Assembly: GCF_019204045.1 (NCBI RefSeq) | Contig: NZ_JAGSPC010000001.1 | Span: 1,054,001 to 1,118,000 of the forward strand | Direction: 5' to 3' | DNA: 64,000 nt | Source of the DNA: Erythrobacter crassostreae | GTDB lineage: Bacteria > Pseudomonadota > Alphaproteobacteria > Sphingomonadales > Sphingomonadaceae | Shown here: in pieces, positions 1-8,159 of the stretch | Layout: each line of letters starts with the position of its first letter | Position numbering within the stretch: position 1 is the stretch's first letter | Made by a program: the position numbers and the translations under genes | Notes under the pieces: model-generated | The model's database searches: none | Told to the model about the DNA's origin: nothing | The model's input: the letters and a program-made list of their open reading frames with translations, nothing else

Positions 1-1
1 C

Positions 2-1360
2 AATCAATATGGAGCACCAGAGGCAGGGGCGATTTTGCCCAATTGGGCAAGCGCCAAATGGAAGGTTGAGACAGCGGGCGGCGGACAATATTTTCGCTTT
101 AAGAGCGCCTACACCGGCGCCTATCTGCATAACCAAAACGGCAAACTCGAACTGGGTCCAATACAGCCCGGATGGTGGAGCGCCATGTGGCAGGCAGAAG
201 AGGCAGGCGGCGGCTTCGTCCGGTTTAAGAATAGGTGGAAGAGCACCTATCTCTACATGGAAAGTGATGGCACCCTAACCGCAGGCGCCATTCCCGAGCC
301 CAATTACCTGCCCGCGCAATGGCGACTGACCGACAGCTGGGACCCGATCAACAATCTCAAATTGAGCGGCCTTGAACAGCAATGTTTTGATACGATCGAC
401 GGCCTGGTCCCATCTGGGCGAGCCCCTGCAATTTTTGCAGCGAGCATGGAAAGCTTTGCTGCGGCAAGAGGAAATGGTCCTCTTCTGTCTCTGCCGCGTT
501 GGCTAACCTTGGAAGAGATGCAGGAATTTCGGACTGAATGGCGACAGCAATGGGCGTCCCATACCAACTTAAACTGGAATAGGAATTTCCAGAAACGCGA
601 AGAGGTGAAACGATATTGCGCGACTGGTTGGTTGCAACATGCTTATCAAATTCCGGGCCGCGTTTATTGTTTCGCACGCGACGCGATCCCCTCTCGCCGC
701 GACGATTGCATGAGCGCATTCAACGATCCGAGAATTGAGAAGGCCAAGGATCAGGAAACCGTTCGCAAAACCGAAGAAAGAAAGCGCTTGGCGAATGAAG
801 CGCTCAAGACGATCCGCAACCCGCAATTGTCGGATTGGACGCGACCTTGCACAGGGACCTCGGTTTTGAAGCATTTGGGTTCCGATCGCCGGATCACTTT
901 GGAAAACAAATCGGCACAGACGCTGTACGTCAGTGTTATCGGCTTTAGCACCAACCGCCTGAACAAAGCCTCACTTCCCAAACAGCGTTACCGGGTGATT
1001 GCCCCCGGAGGTAGGCAGACCATCGAGTTGAAGGCTCCCTATAGCCGCGAATACACGTACACTTACAGCGATGTTCTTGTGTACGATGACGAGACCAAAG
1101 CGTCGCGCGGCAACACTTTGAATTGGTTTCGGCAAACCATGGTCGGATTGCGAGATTTTGCTCAGGCCCAGCAATCAGACGTCTCCAGCGCAATCCAGAA
1201 GGCGGTTAGGGACAAACTACTGAACGGTCGCACACCGCCAACACCAACGCTTGAGAGAGTTGTCGATGCAGGGATTGTCGGCGCGGCAGGGTTTTGTTCT
1301 GGCACAACCTACGAGCTGTGGGGCTCACAAGCGCCACTGTGGGTGAAGAGCGCGCTTTAG
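2..1360 (+). CDS. Beta-trefoil-like repeat protein of unknown function, 5' end outside window
   Basis: The frame is open to the left edge, so the start lies outside the window; the TTG at 35 is inside the coding frame and is not a credible start. The first ~110 visible residues hold two-and-a-half repeats of about 45 residues with aromatic and glycine landmarks (AGGGQYFRFKS, AGGGFVRFKN, then YLH or YLYMESDG), as in beta-trefoil folds of the ricin or fascin type that bind sugars or proteins. The remaining ~330 residues match no family I recognise; they have several Cys (in QQCFDT, RYCATGW, VYCFARD, DDCMSAF, RPCTG, GFCSG) that could form disulfides outside the cytoplasm, and a Lys/Glu-rich helical stretch near the middle. 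A strong hairpin terminator follows at 1425-1477. Coding status is firm; function is unknown. Confidence 0.7.
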   Translation, partial: NQYGAPEAGAILPNWASAKWKVETAGGGQYFRFKSAYTGAYLHNQNGKLELGPIQPGWWSAMWQAEEAGGGFVRFKNRWKSTYLYMESDGTLTAGAIPEPNYLPAQWRLTDSWDPINNLKLSGLEQQCFDTIDGLVPSGRAPAIFAASMESFAAARGNGPLLSLPRWLTLEEMQEFRTEWRQQWASHTNLNWNRNFQKREEVKRYCATGWLQHAYQIPGRVYCFARDAIPSRRDDCMSAFNDPRIEKAKDQETVRKTEERKRLANEALKTIRNPQLSDWTRPCTGTSVLKHLGSDRRITLENKSAQTLYVSVIGFSTNRLNKASLPKQRYRVIAPGGRQTIELKAPYSREYTYTYSDVLVYDDETKASRGNTLNWFRQTMVGLRDFAQAQQSDVSSAIQKAVRDKLLNGRTPPTPTLERVVDAGIVGAAGFCSGTTYELWGSQAPLWVKSAL

Positions 1361-1424
1361 AAGCCAACTGTTCCTGCGTGCAACGGCTTTGCTGGAAGCT
1401 GGCTGCAAGTCTGAAGAGAGAACC

Positions 1425-1477
1425 AAAAAGACCGGTGCCGCACAGTGTTTTTAAAGCACGATGGCATCGGTCTTTTT
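1425..1477 (+). terminator. Rho-independent terminator after the beta-trefoil gene
   Basis: A 15-base left arm (1425-1439, AAAAAGACCGGTGCC) pairs with 1463-1477 (GGCATCGGTCTTTTT) with one G-T mismatch. The loop is 23 bases, with an A-rich foot on one side and a T-rich foot on the other, so it could work in both directions. It lies 65 bases after the stop of the preceding gene. Confidence 0.75.
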
Positions 1478-2079
1478 GAAGAATGTCGAAAATCGCTTCC
1501 GATGTCTGATTGTGGGTCGGTTGCGGAATGTCTGCTTTCACAGGTATCCTCGAGAAAGCGGACAGTCAGCCAACATCCCCAATATCGACCATCGATTGAT
1601 CGACTCCACTGGCCCGATTGCCGAAGGACCGCTTTACAGCGCTCAGCTCATGAAGCCTGACAGTCCGCTTTCGGCCCACGTTGAGCTATCGCTCCGCGTC
1701 TGGGAGTGGATTGTAGTCGGATTCTGCAGTCTAGGCTTTGAATGCGCTCCTTAGATGCGTTTATAGAATGCTTTCGAGGCGGCGGATACAGATGCCTACT
1801 TCGGCAGGGCTGAGGCCATCATCAAACAGCGAGAAAGGACCAAACGAAAGACAATCGAGCATAGGCGCTTGCAACACCGCAAGCTAGCCACCTAAACTGC
1901 AAGAAACGGACGAGGCCGATACTCCAAACGATCGAAGTTCAGTCTGCGCCAAATGCTCTGACGACGGTCAATTTAGGTTACGGTTGCCCAATTTTGTGAG
2001 CTGTTGAAAGCACTCATTTTATTCCCATATATGTAGTGGAAGAAAATGCTCTCATTCTCTACATTTAGGGCGAACTATT
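1478..2079. other. Intergenic region with relic sequences
   Basis: About 600 bases without a convincing gene. It holds one copy of the 61-bp inverted repeat (1514-1574) and another AGTCCGCTTTC piece near 1665. The frame 1767-1895 reads like a 42-codon gene tail (ends RRLQHRKLAT) but opens directly after a stop codon with no start, so it may be a relic. The last ~80 bases are A+T-rich and could carry the promoter of the small ORF at 2080. Confidence 0.6.
1514..1574 (+). repeat. Left copy of an exact 61-bp inverted repeat
   Basis: This 61-base segment is the exact reverse complement of 8082-8142. Inside it, GTCTGCTTTC (1530-1539) and GAAAGCGGAC (1554-1563) form a hairpin with one mismatch. Weaker similarity continues to about 1504 on the outer side. 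The two copies face each other across 6.5 kb that contains the membrane-protein operon, the DUF1501/DUF1800 pair and a winged-helix regulator. It belongs to a looser family of AGCGGAC-containing hairpins in this accessory DNA. Confidence 0.9.
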
Positions 2080-2208
2080 ATGGCACTTAAACCCGGTCCA
2101 AAACCAAAAGCTAAATCAACAGGAAAACTTGATCAACGTCGGCGTGACAACAAGAGCACTCCAGGAAATAAGCCTAGTCTTAAGCCGAGTAAATCTTCAA
2201 AAAAATAG
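2080..2208 (+). CDS. Possible small basic protein, 42 aa
   Basis: An ATG frame gives a 42-residue protein very rich in Lys, Pro and Ser, starting MALKPGPKPKAKS and ending KPSKSSKK. The GPKPK stretch resembles AT-hook or nucleic-acid-binding tails. It is too short for homology to be judged by eye. AGGG lies a few bases upstream (2067-2070), and an A+T-rich stretch precedes it. It could be a real small DNA- or RNA-binding protein or a chance frame; no neighbour on the same strand supports it. Confidence 0.3.
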   Translation: MALKPGPKPKAKSTGKLDQRRRDNKSTPGNKPSLKPSKSSKK

Positions 2209-2401
2209 GATTTAGCATAGGCGCCTGCGATACCGTCTCGTTGGATAAGCCGTTGCTGCGAATGTGTGTAACTGGGTTGAAGGTCGAGTGGCAGCTTTTC
2301 AATTTCGGTTAGCCTCAAGCCGACAGTCAGGAATCGGCCCAAGCCATGCCACGATGCTACCTTATTCATGAATCCTTAGGCTGCGCGATTCCCTAGTCGA
2401 G

Positions 2402-3187
2402 CTAGTCCGTTGCTGGCAGAGTGGTTCGATAAATGGGCCATCGCAACCTGAGTTTTGATCGACTCGTTTGAGTTGGTTGGATCTCGACTGTCTCGTCGCG
2501 AATGATCTCGAGCGCGATATTCTGAAAATCGTCCTTCCGCAGAACAAGATTGGAGATCTCGATTTCTCCAGATACCCTCTTAGGTCCGTTCTGGTTCATG
2601 CGAAGATAGAACACCTCAACATTGGCAAGAGATGCACCAACTATATTCTTGTCACTATCGAGCACGAGATTGGTGACGGTGCCCTCGTAGCCCAGAAAGT
2701 CCTTACCATTCTGATTGGTCGTCAAAGCGAAAGCATTGATGAATGCGTTGTCCTCACGGCTGTTGCGAATTATCGGCCAAAGCCAGCCATATAGGAATGT
2801 GTCGCGGTCCTCCTGATCGGACAGAGCAATTAGCCATCCAAAAACAATTCCCATAACACTCAGCAGAAGTACGCCGGTAAATCCCCAAAAGGCTTCTGCA
2901 CGAGAAAGTTGGCTCCAATCGACTGCAAGAAGCGTGTAAGGGTCGGCAAGCGGCCACTTCAGCAGTTTGTAGGGGATCGTTTCTACCAACCAAAGAGAAG
3001 TTACGTAGAAGAAATGGCAGATCAACGCGAACGAGCCGATCATCGCGATGGCGAAGATAGAACGCAACGGAGGAGGTGTTACCTTGACCGCGTCTGTACC
3101 CGAATTGGCGTAGAATGAGAATAGGGTCAGGATGCCTGGAAAGACGCCGACAAGCGCGACCAACAGCGCGAGCGATATGCCTCCCAT
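2402..3187 (-). CDS. Hypothetical membrane protein with cytoplasmic C-terminal domain
   Basis: 261 residues. There are three hydrophobic segments: residues ~4-27 at the N-terminus (MGGISLALLVALVGVFPGIL), ~44-68 and ~100-122. A soluble C-terminal half of ~135 residues follows, containing GYEGTVTNLVLDSDK and a predicted beta-rich pattern. The layout (short membrane N-part, GTV-type beta C-part) recalls DUF6338-like proteins, but I cannot confirm this. Its ATG overlaps the stop of the upstream small gene (TAATG), so the two are translationally coupled. The role is unknown. Confidence 0.7.
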   Translation of the reverse strand: MGGISLALLVALVGVFPGILTLFSFYANSGTDAVKVTPPPLRSIFAIAMIGSFALICHFFYVTSLWLVETIPYKLLKWPLADPYTLLAVDWSQLSRAEAFWGFTGVLLLSVMGIVFGWLIALSDQEDRDTFLYGWLWPIIRNSREDNAFINAFALTTNQNGKDFLGYEGTVTNLVLDSDKNIVGASLANVEVFYLRMNQNGPKRVSGEIEISNLVLRKDDFQNIALEIIRDETVEIQPTQTSRSKLRLRWPIYRTTLPATD

Positions 3188-3345
3188 TAGGCGACCGCAG
3201 TTGGCTTTTTCTTACCTTTTTGCCGCTTGATCACGAGGACGCCATCGACGCGCTTCGCGGACTTGCGAACCTCGGTCCAGCTTCGACCATGCTTAGCAAA
3301 GCTCTGAGATGCGGCCTTGAGCGACTTTTCCGAATTTACCTTCAT
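3187..3345 (-). CDS. Small basic hypothetical protein coupled to the membrane protein
   Basis: 52 residues from ATG at 3345 (MKVNSEKSLKAASQSFAK...), ending in a Lys-rich tail (KRQKGKKKPTAVA). The stop overlaps the downstream ATG by one base (TAATG), which supports a real two-gene operon. The frame is open and protein-like for about 22 further codons upstream (PPRSIEKCASRCYVVG) but contains no start before a stop next to the AGCAGAC repeat block at 3415. The gene may therefore be 5'-truncated by that block. No known family recognised. Confidence 0.45.
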   Translation of the reverse strand: MKVNSEKSLKAASQSFAKHGRSWTEVRKSAKRVDGVLVIKRQKGKKKPTAVA

Positions 3346-3693
3346 TCCTACGACATAGCAGCGACTGGCGCATTTTTCAATCGAGCGCGGAGGGAGTTCT
3401 ACAGTCGGCTTCTAACTGAGATTGGTCGCAAGCAGACGGTCCGCTTGCGGCCCAGTTCGAGCCATCGCCTTATGACTGAGATTGGGGGTAAAGCAGACAG
3501 TCTGCTTGCGCACGGAAGGACCACTAACGCCGTCATATGACTTGAATATACGAAGGTTGGATGCGAGCCTTCAATAATGTGCGTCCCGGGCACGATTTTC
3601 TGTATTTGAGAGCTTCCGAAAACGAGATGGGATACTGTCGCTAATAGGCGGATAGCTGTGTGATCGCTTGAAAGGGTCAATCGGTCCCACAAG
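3346..3693. other. Intergenic region with tandem hairpin repeat
   Basis: About 350 bases between two minus-strand operons. The left third contains two tandem units with 60-base spacing (listed separately). The remainder (3540-3693) shows no gene or motif I can support; it is downstream of the DUF1501 gene and upstream of the small coupled ORF. Confidence 0.5.
3415..3534. repeat. Two 60-bp tandem units, each with an AGCAGAC/GTCTGCT palindrome
   Basis: CTGAGATTGG begins each unit, at about 3416 and 3476. Unit 1 carries a 21-base near-palindrome at 3428-3448. Unit 2 carries a perfect one at 3491-3507 (AAGCAGAC-A-GTCTGCTT). The palindrome core resembles the AGCGGAC hairpins of the 61-bp repeat and of the relics near 1665, 15905 and 21195. 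It may be a degenerate mobile miniature element or a protein-binding repeat. Confidence 0.7.
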
Positions 3694-5130
3694 CTAAAAT
3701 GCGTCTGAATTTTTCATAAACCCAAGGTCGGGGCTGGCAAATCTACCAATGTTGGGTTGGACGCTGCTCATTTCGGTTTCAGATACGCCAAACCATTTCG
3801 CGAGTGTGGCGGAATACTCGTCTACAGATGTGTTAGGTAGCAAACGGCCTCGCCCGACTTGATCTTCTGAATTCAAAGAAACGCTAGGAGCTGTGCCATA
3901 GAACCGATGGCCTCGAACAGCGCCTCCTAGGACAAAGTGATGGCCGCCCCAACCGTGATCACTCCCAGTTCCGTTGATACTTAGCGTCCGTCCAAAATCC
4001 GATGCAGTGAACAATGTGACCTGATCCGAGATCCCCATTTCTAGGGTCGCGCTATAAAAAGCATCCAGAGCATAATCCACCTCTCCTAACAGCCGTTGAT
4101 GCGCATTGAGATTGCTGTGACTATCAAAGCCTTTGATCGTAACGTAGAAAACTTGTCTGCTCACCCCAAGCGAGTTCCTTGAGGCGATAAGTCTGGCAAC
4201 GATAGCAAGCTGGTCTGCCAAATCATTGCTAGAACCAAAATCGGTCGAGATCGTAGAGCGAGCTAACGCATCATTGATGAATGCCCCGTACTCGATCGAG
4301 CGCCGGTTAATATCCGCATAGTCTGCTTTGAGAATGTTGGGGTCGGTCGATCTAATCAACTCATCCAAAGCCCTGCTGGCAGTGCTTGAGCCTTGTACAT
4401 TCCGGCGTAGTCCGGAAATCAACCCAGGCCCTGATGGAGTGATGCGGTAAGGGACTGCTGTCTCGCCATTGAGGAAGACGCTAGTTCCGGCGACGTTAAT
4501 GCATGTGAACATTGAGTTTTGGTTCGCCCCTTGTGCTAGGTCCGACATTCTTCCACCCCATCCGCTACGCGCACCTTCCGGCTGTGAGCTTTGCCAAATC
4601 GAGCTCTGATCATTGTGGGAGAAAAGGAACTGAGGACGAGGGAATTTCGTTTTGTCTCCACTTTCGTACTGAGCCTTGGTCAGAGGTGCTTCCAAGGTTC
4701 CGACATTCAAGACAGGAGCCAGTCGACCATCATCAAAGTGCGTTTTCAAGCGCGGCATCCAAGGGGAGAGCGCGTAGTGGATGTCGTCGGTTAGTATTTG
4801 ATTTGCATCTTGAACCAATGCGGTCGGAAGCAATTGGTCTCTGTTAAAGCCCACAACCTGACCAGTAGATGGGTCTGGATGTCCGCGAATTGCAAAATAT
4901 TTTGCATGGTTCACCGGGTCGTAAGGAATGAGCGTGTTGGCGTGGTCATTGCCACCAGATAGAAAAACGCAAACTAGCGCTTTGTATCCATCAGTAGCAC
5001 CGAAAGCGGCGCTTTCTGCGACCCCAGCTAGGCCAAGCCCAAAGGATGAAGTAGCCCCGGCGCTAGCCAACTGGGTAGATCGCTTAATGAAGGCACGCCG
5101 CGACAGATCATCAGATTTTCCGATATACAT
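3694..5130 (-). CDS. DUF1501 domain protein, Tat-exported
   Basis: 478 residues. The N-terminus has a twin-arginine signal (LSRRAFIKRST, then an alanine-rich hydrophobic stretch to ~residue 43). The body begins KALVCVFLSGGNDHANTLIPYD, the hallmark of DUF1501, a sulfatase/alkaline-phosphatase-like fold. It continues with GSDHGWGGHHFVLGGAV near residue 390, whose His/Asp residues are the family's likely metal ligands. It follows the DUF1800 gene on the same strand with 8 bases between them, the usual partner order. The pair acts outside the cytoplasm; its substrate is not established. Length and motifs are complete, so I take it as functional. Confidence 0.92.
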   Translation of the reverse strand: MYIGKSDDLSRRAFIKRSTQLASAGATSSFGLGLAGVAESAAFGATDGYKALVCVFLSGGNDHANTLIPYDPVNHAKYFAIRGHPDPSTGQVVGFNRDQLLPTALVQDANQILTDDIHYALSPWMPRLKTHFDDGRLAPVLNVGTLEAPLTKAQYESGDKTKFPRPQFLFSHNDQSSIWQSSQPEGARSGWGGRMSDLAQGANQNSMFTCINVAGTSVFLNGETAVPYRITPSGPGLISGLRRNVQGSSTASRALDELIRSTDPNILKADYADINRRSIEYGAFINDALARSTISTDFGSSNDLADQLAIVARLIASRNSLGVSRQVFYVTIKGFDSHSNLNAHQRLLGEVDYALDAFYSATLEMGISDQVTLFTASDFGRTLSINGTGSDHGWGGHHFVLGGAVRGHRFYGTAPSVSLNSEDQVGRGRLLPNTSVDEYSATLAKWFGVSETEMSSVQPNIGRFASPDLGFMKNSDAF

Positions 5131-5138
5131 ACCACCAC

Positions 5139-6893
5139 CTAACGCTGAATGAGATAGTCGGGCGAAGCCATCGTTAAGAACGCGGCGATGCGGACACGCT
5201 TTAACTTTCCATCCTCGTCGTTAGGAGACTCCAAAGAGATCGACTCGATTGCTCCTAATATCAGCGACTTAGTTTGAGAGCTCATCTGTCTAGCGGTCAT
5301 GATCAGATCGAGGTGAGTCACAAGGGATTGAGGATCGGTGGCCAGTTCGATCTGATCCGCGAATGAGGTTCGAACGTCCCTTGAGGCGTATCCTAGCCCA
5401 TCAATCATAAGCTGAATGAAATTGAGATACCCCGCGACAGACGTTTCGTTTGCCAAAGCGAATTCGGGTGCGACCATTCCGTTTCGCTGAGCATTGGACG
5501 ATCCATCAACAAATGACGGTCTAAAGAAATTGAAGACGGACGGCGAACGAAAGGGAGATTGGGCAAGCTGGTCATAGTCTCGATCCAGTCGATCTAATGT
5601 CCAGTTCCCAGATATGGACGATGCTCTAAAAGACCGTCCCCACTGAGCAAGGCGCAAAATAGGTTCGCGCAATTTGCCAAATCTGGAATCGGTCAAAGAA
5701 GCTTCCGAAAGTGCCTCCTCGTCCAAGAGTATGGCTTTGAATACCGCGCTCAGGTCACCTCTTATGCCGTTACCATTGTCGTTAAAAACAGTAGCAACTC
5801 GTCTCACGTATTCCGGCGAAGGGTTACTTGTAACCAGTCTCTGGATCATCTGTTTGCCGAAAAAGGGCCCAACATTTGGATGGGCAAACAATGCGTCTAA
5901 TGCCGCCTCCAATGTCGCCTCAGGACCAGTTCCCGCTGGTATTGTAATGCCCAGAAATGACTTTTCTTCGTGGGAATGTAGCGAATTAGACTGTGGTCTT
6001 CTCCACCTTCGCGGGTCGGCTGTTATTGGTTCATAGAGGAAGTCCGGCTCCTCGAGGGCCCAGTTCGAGTTTGGGTGTGTCGAGATATTCGTGTTCGAAT
6101 AATCGAAATTATATCCGGTAAAGCACTTTGCTAGGCCGACCACATCCTCGTTGGTATAGGTCTCGATAGCCCGACCGTCGCTCGACTTAGTGCTGCCATC
6201 TAGATTCAATTCAACCAACCCGATTGTAAAGAGCTGCATGATCTCTCTGGCGAAGTTCTCGTCAGGTTGCCGGTTCGTAATTACGTCGGATTTTTGACTC
6301 CCAATTACGTCTAGAAAACTGGCCATCACCGGGCTGATCGTAACCTGCTTCAAGAGCTCTCGAAAATTGCCGAAGACGTTGGCATTGAGCATGTCCCAAT
6401 AGGTGCCGATCGCTAGTGGCCGCCACCTGATATTCAGGTCTTCAACGTTCACAACGAAAAGTTCTGATAACGCGAGTGACGTTCTCTTTCTGACTCCATT
6501 GCCGCCAACCATCAGTTGGTTCCAAGTCATGTAGTCCGCCATTCTCTGCTCATTGAAGTAGCTGTTTTCGTCGATGACATCGAAATTTCGGTCGCGAAAA
6601 AACTGGCGGGCAGTGAGATCGTTGGGCTTTGCCATTTCTTCGTCCAGCCACCTTGCATAACCCAACTTGGTCACGCTCTGAATTTGGGCTGATGATGCTG
6701 ATAGAGAAGCGTGGAGCAAGAAACGGGCAGCTTGGGCATCGCTTATCGGGTTCGCTACTGTCCCGGCTGAACTTCCCGCGCCATTCGATTGAGTTGGTCC
6801 TCCAGAACCATTTGTGCCGCCGCCCCCGCATGCTGCTGCACCTAAAGTGACAATTGCGCCAAGGGCAGCCCTATTGGCAGGTGCGGTCGGCAT
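5139..6893 (-). CDS. DUF1800 domain protein
   Basis: 584 residues from the first ATG. It has a hydrophobic N-terminal segment ending in AACGGGG, a possible lipobox, then a Gly/Ser/Asn-rich linker. The DUF1800 body runs from about residue 50 (ARFLLHASLSAS) through NFAREIMQLFTIGL, GLAKCFTGY and the FNFFRPSF motif near residue 460. Such proteins are secreted partners of DUF1501 proteins. The start is uncertain: the frame stays open and protein-like for 35 codons upstream (to 6998, containing RWAKRGIKQIDTP) but without ATG, GTG or TTG, so a rare start or a lost start codon is possible. It is first in the two-gene operon. Confidence 0.9.
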   Translation of the reverse strand: MPTAPANRAALGAIVTLGAAACGGGGTNGSGGPTQSNGAGSSAGTVANPISDAQAARFLLHASLSASSAQIQSVTKLGYARWLDEEMAKPNDLTARQFFRDRNFDVIDENSYFNEQRMADYMTWNQLMVGGNGVRKRTSLALSELFVVNVEDLNIRWRPLAIGTYWDMLNANVFGNFRELLKQVTISPVMASFLDVIGSQKSDVITNRQPDENFAREIMQLFTIGLVELNLDGSTKSSDGRAIETYTNEDVVGLAKCFTGYNFDYSNTNISTHPNSNWALEEPDFLYEPITADPRRWRRPQSNSLHSHEEKSFLGITIPAGTGPEATLEAALDALFAHPNVGPFFGKQMIQRLVTSNPSPEYVRRVATVFNDNGNGIRGDLSAVFKAILLDEEALSEASLTDSRFGKLREPILRLAQWGRSFRASSISGNWTLDRLDRDYDQLAQSPFRSPSVFNFFRPSFVDGSSNAQRNGMVAPEFALANETSVAGYLNFIQLMIDGLGYASRDVRTSFADQIELATDPQSLVTHLDLIMTARQMSSQTKSLILGAIESISLESPNDEDGKLKRVRIAAFLTMASPDYLIQR

Positions 6894-7393
6894 CCCGGAA
6901 GGGTGATCGTCGTTTGGAGCATCGCCGCTCGCGATTGGATCGTGCTGTATCGGAGTATCGATTTGCTTGATTCCTCGCTTCGCCCACCTAAATATCAGTC
7001 AAATTTGTAACTGATGGAGGAAAGATAAGTGATGAGAAGAACTACGTAGTAGAACTCATTATGAACTGATTCTATTTGTCTCAGATGAAACCAAATTTAA
7101 TTGTGATGAAGCATGAGAGGCGAAAAATTTGGTAATTCGGGTGAAGCGAAACACCATTATGCCTTGTAATTTCATGCACTTAAATGTTTTGGGAGAGTGT
7201 CTTCTGAGCAAGCTGTAGGCAGTATCCGCCGCCGGCCTATTACAGAGTTTTAATCCCCAAAATGGACTAAAAAGCCCCTGCACTACAGAAAATCTGTAGT
7301 GTTTTGGTGGGTGGAGTGACCGCTTAAATATGCCCTCAGGTGAAGAGGTACCTGTGTATTTTAGCTGATTATCCAGTACCATAGGGGGAATGA
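6894..7393. promoter_or_regulatory. Divergent promoter region between DUF1800 operon and winged-helix gene
   Basis: 500 A+T-rich bases separate two divergent transcription units. At 7281-7301 there is a perfect 9-bp inverted repeat (CACTACAGA, AAA spacer, TCTGTAGTG), about 90 bases upstream of the winged-helix start. It could be the operator of that regulator or, because TTTT follows, a hairpin in a leader. No further gene is supported here. Confidence 0.45.
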
Positions 7394-7879
7394 ATGGCGG
7401 GCGATCTGAAAGGGAATTTGCAAGAGGCAGCCGCGCTACTGAAGTCGACGGCGGCGGATCTGTTGCACGCAGGCGAACGCGGTCAATATTCAAGTAACGA
7501 TATTCTTGCTGATATGGAGCGTTCGAAGCAACTACGTCATGACGTACTCCCAAATGATTGGTGTGACAGTCCTTCGCTGGACATTGTGATTGAAGTCTAT
7601 TCGGCAAGCATTGAGTGTAGGAAGTGTTACGTAAAACATGCAATGATCGCCAGCGGGGTACCGCACGCTACGGCAACAAGGTATCTTCAACGCCTTATCG
7701 CGAAAGGCTGGATACTAAAATCAGCGACTGGCTCCGACCGAAGGAAAGTACATCTAGCGCCTTCAAGCAGGACTTCTGACTTAGTCGGCGAATGGCTAAC
7801 TCAACGGAGTCGCGATTTAATGGCCCTTGGCTCGAATGGGGCAGATCGGCCGCCCGTGTTCGAGAACGACTCACGATAG
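7394..7879 (+). CDS. Winged-helix (MarR-like) transcriptional regulator
   Basis: 161 residues. Residues ~55-125 match the winged-helix DNA-binding domain often seen in Sphingomonadales: DIVIEVYSASIECRKCYVKH, then the recognition region ATATRYLQRLIAKGW, then a wing with SATGSDRRKVHLAPS. The N-terminal ~50 residues are variable and include an amphipathic helix (EAAALLKSTAADLL). An AGGGGGA ribosome-binding site at 7383-7389 precedes the start. It is divergent from the DUF1800/DUF1501 operon and may control it or itself. Three Cys around residues 56-77 could sense oxidation or metal; that is speculation. Confidence 0.8.
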   Translation: MAGDLKGNLQEAAALLKSTAADLLHAGERGQYSSNDILADMERSKQLRHDVLPNDWCDSPSLDIVIEVYSASIECRKCYVKHAMIASGVPHATATRYLQRLIAKGWILKSATGSDRRKVHLAPSSRTSDLVGEWLTQRSRDLMALGSNGADRPPVFENDSR

Positions 7880-8081
7880 CTAAACTCTCGCAATCTAGGA
7901 AAACCCTATCGTCAAAGTCCGCCTTTGGTTGCATGATGTTTTGGACCGATCTTGTTCACAGATGTCAAGAGAACGAGGCTCAGAAGCACCTGATTGAATT
8001 GTAGTTGAGTCATCGACTGATCTCATCGCAGGCGGGCTTTCAAGGCCTATGAACTTGAGTGCTCAAGTCTCGAACTGGGTC

Positions 8082-8142
8082 GTTGGCTGACTGTCCGCTT
8101 TCTCGAGGATACCTGTGAAAGCAGACATTCCGCAACCGACCC
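8082..8142 (-). repeat. Right copy of the exact 61-bp inverted repeat
   Basis: Exact reverse complement of 1514-1574 and carries the same internal GTCCGCTTTC / GAAAGCAGAC hairpin. It lies just downstream of the dead CHAT gene's C-terminus, in a 280-base stretch after the winged-helix gene that otherwise holds nothing I recognise. Confidence 0.9.
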
Positions 8143-8159
8143 AATTGCAGACGCTTAGC

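Noticed and set aside
1767..1895. 42-codon coding-like fragment ending in RRLQHRKLAT
   Set aside because: Begins directly after a stop with no start codon and is too short to assign; possibly a relic but not enough to call a gene.
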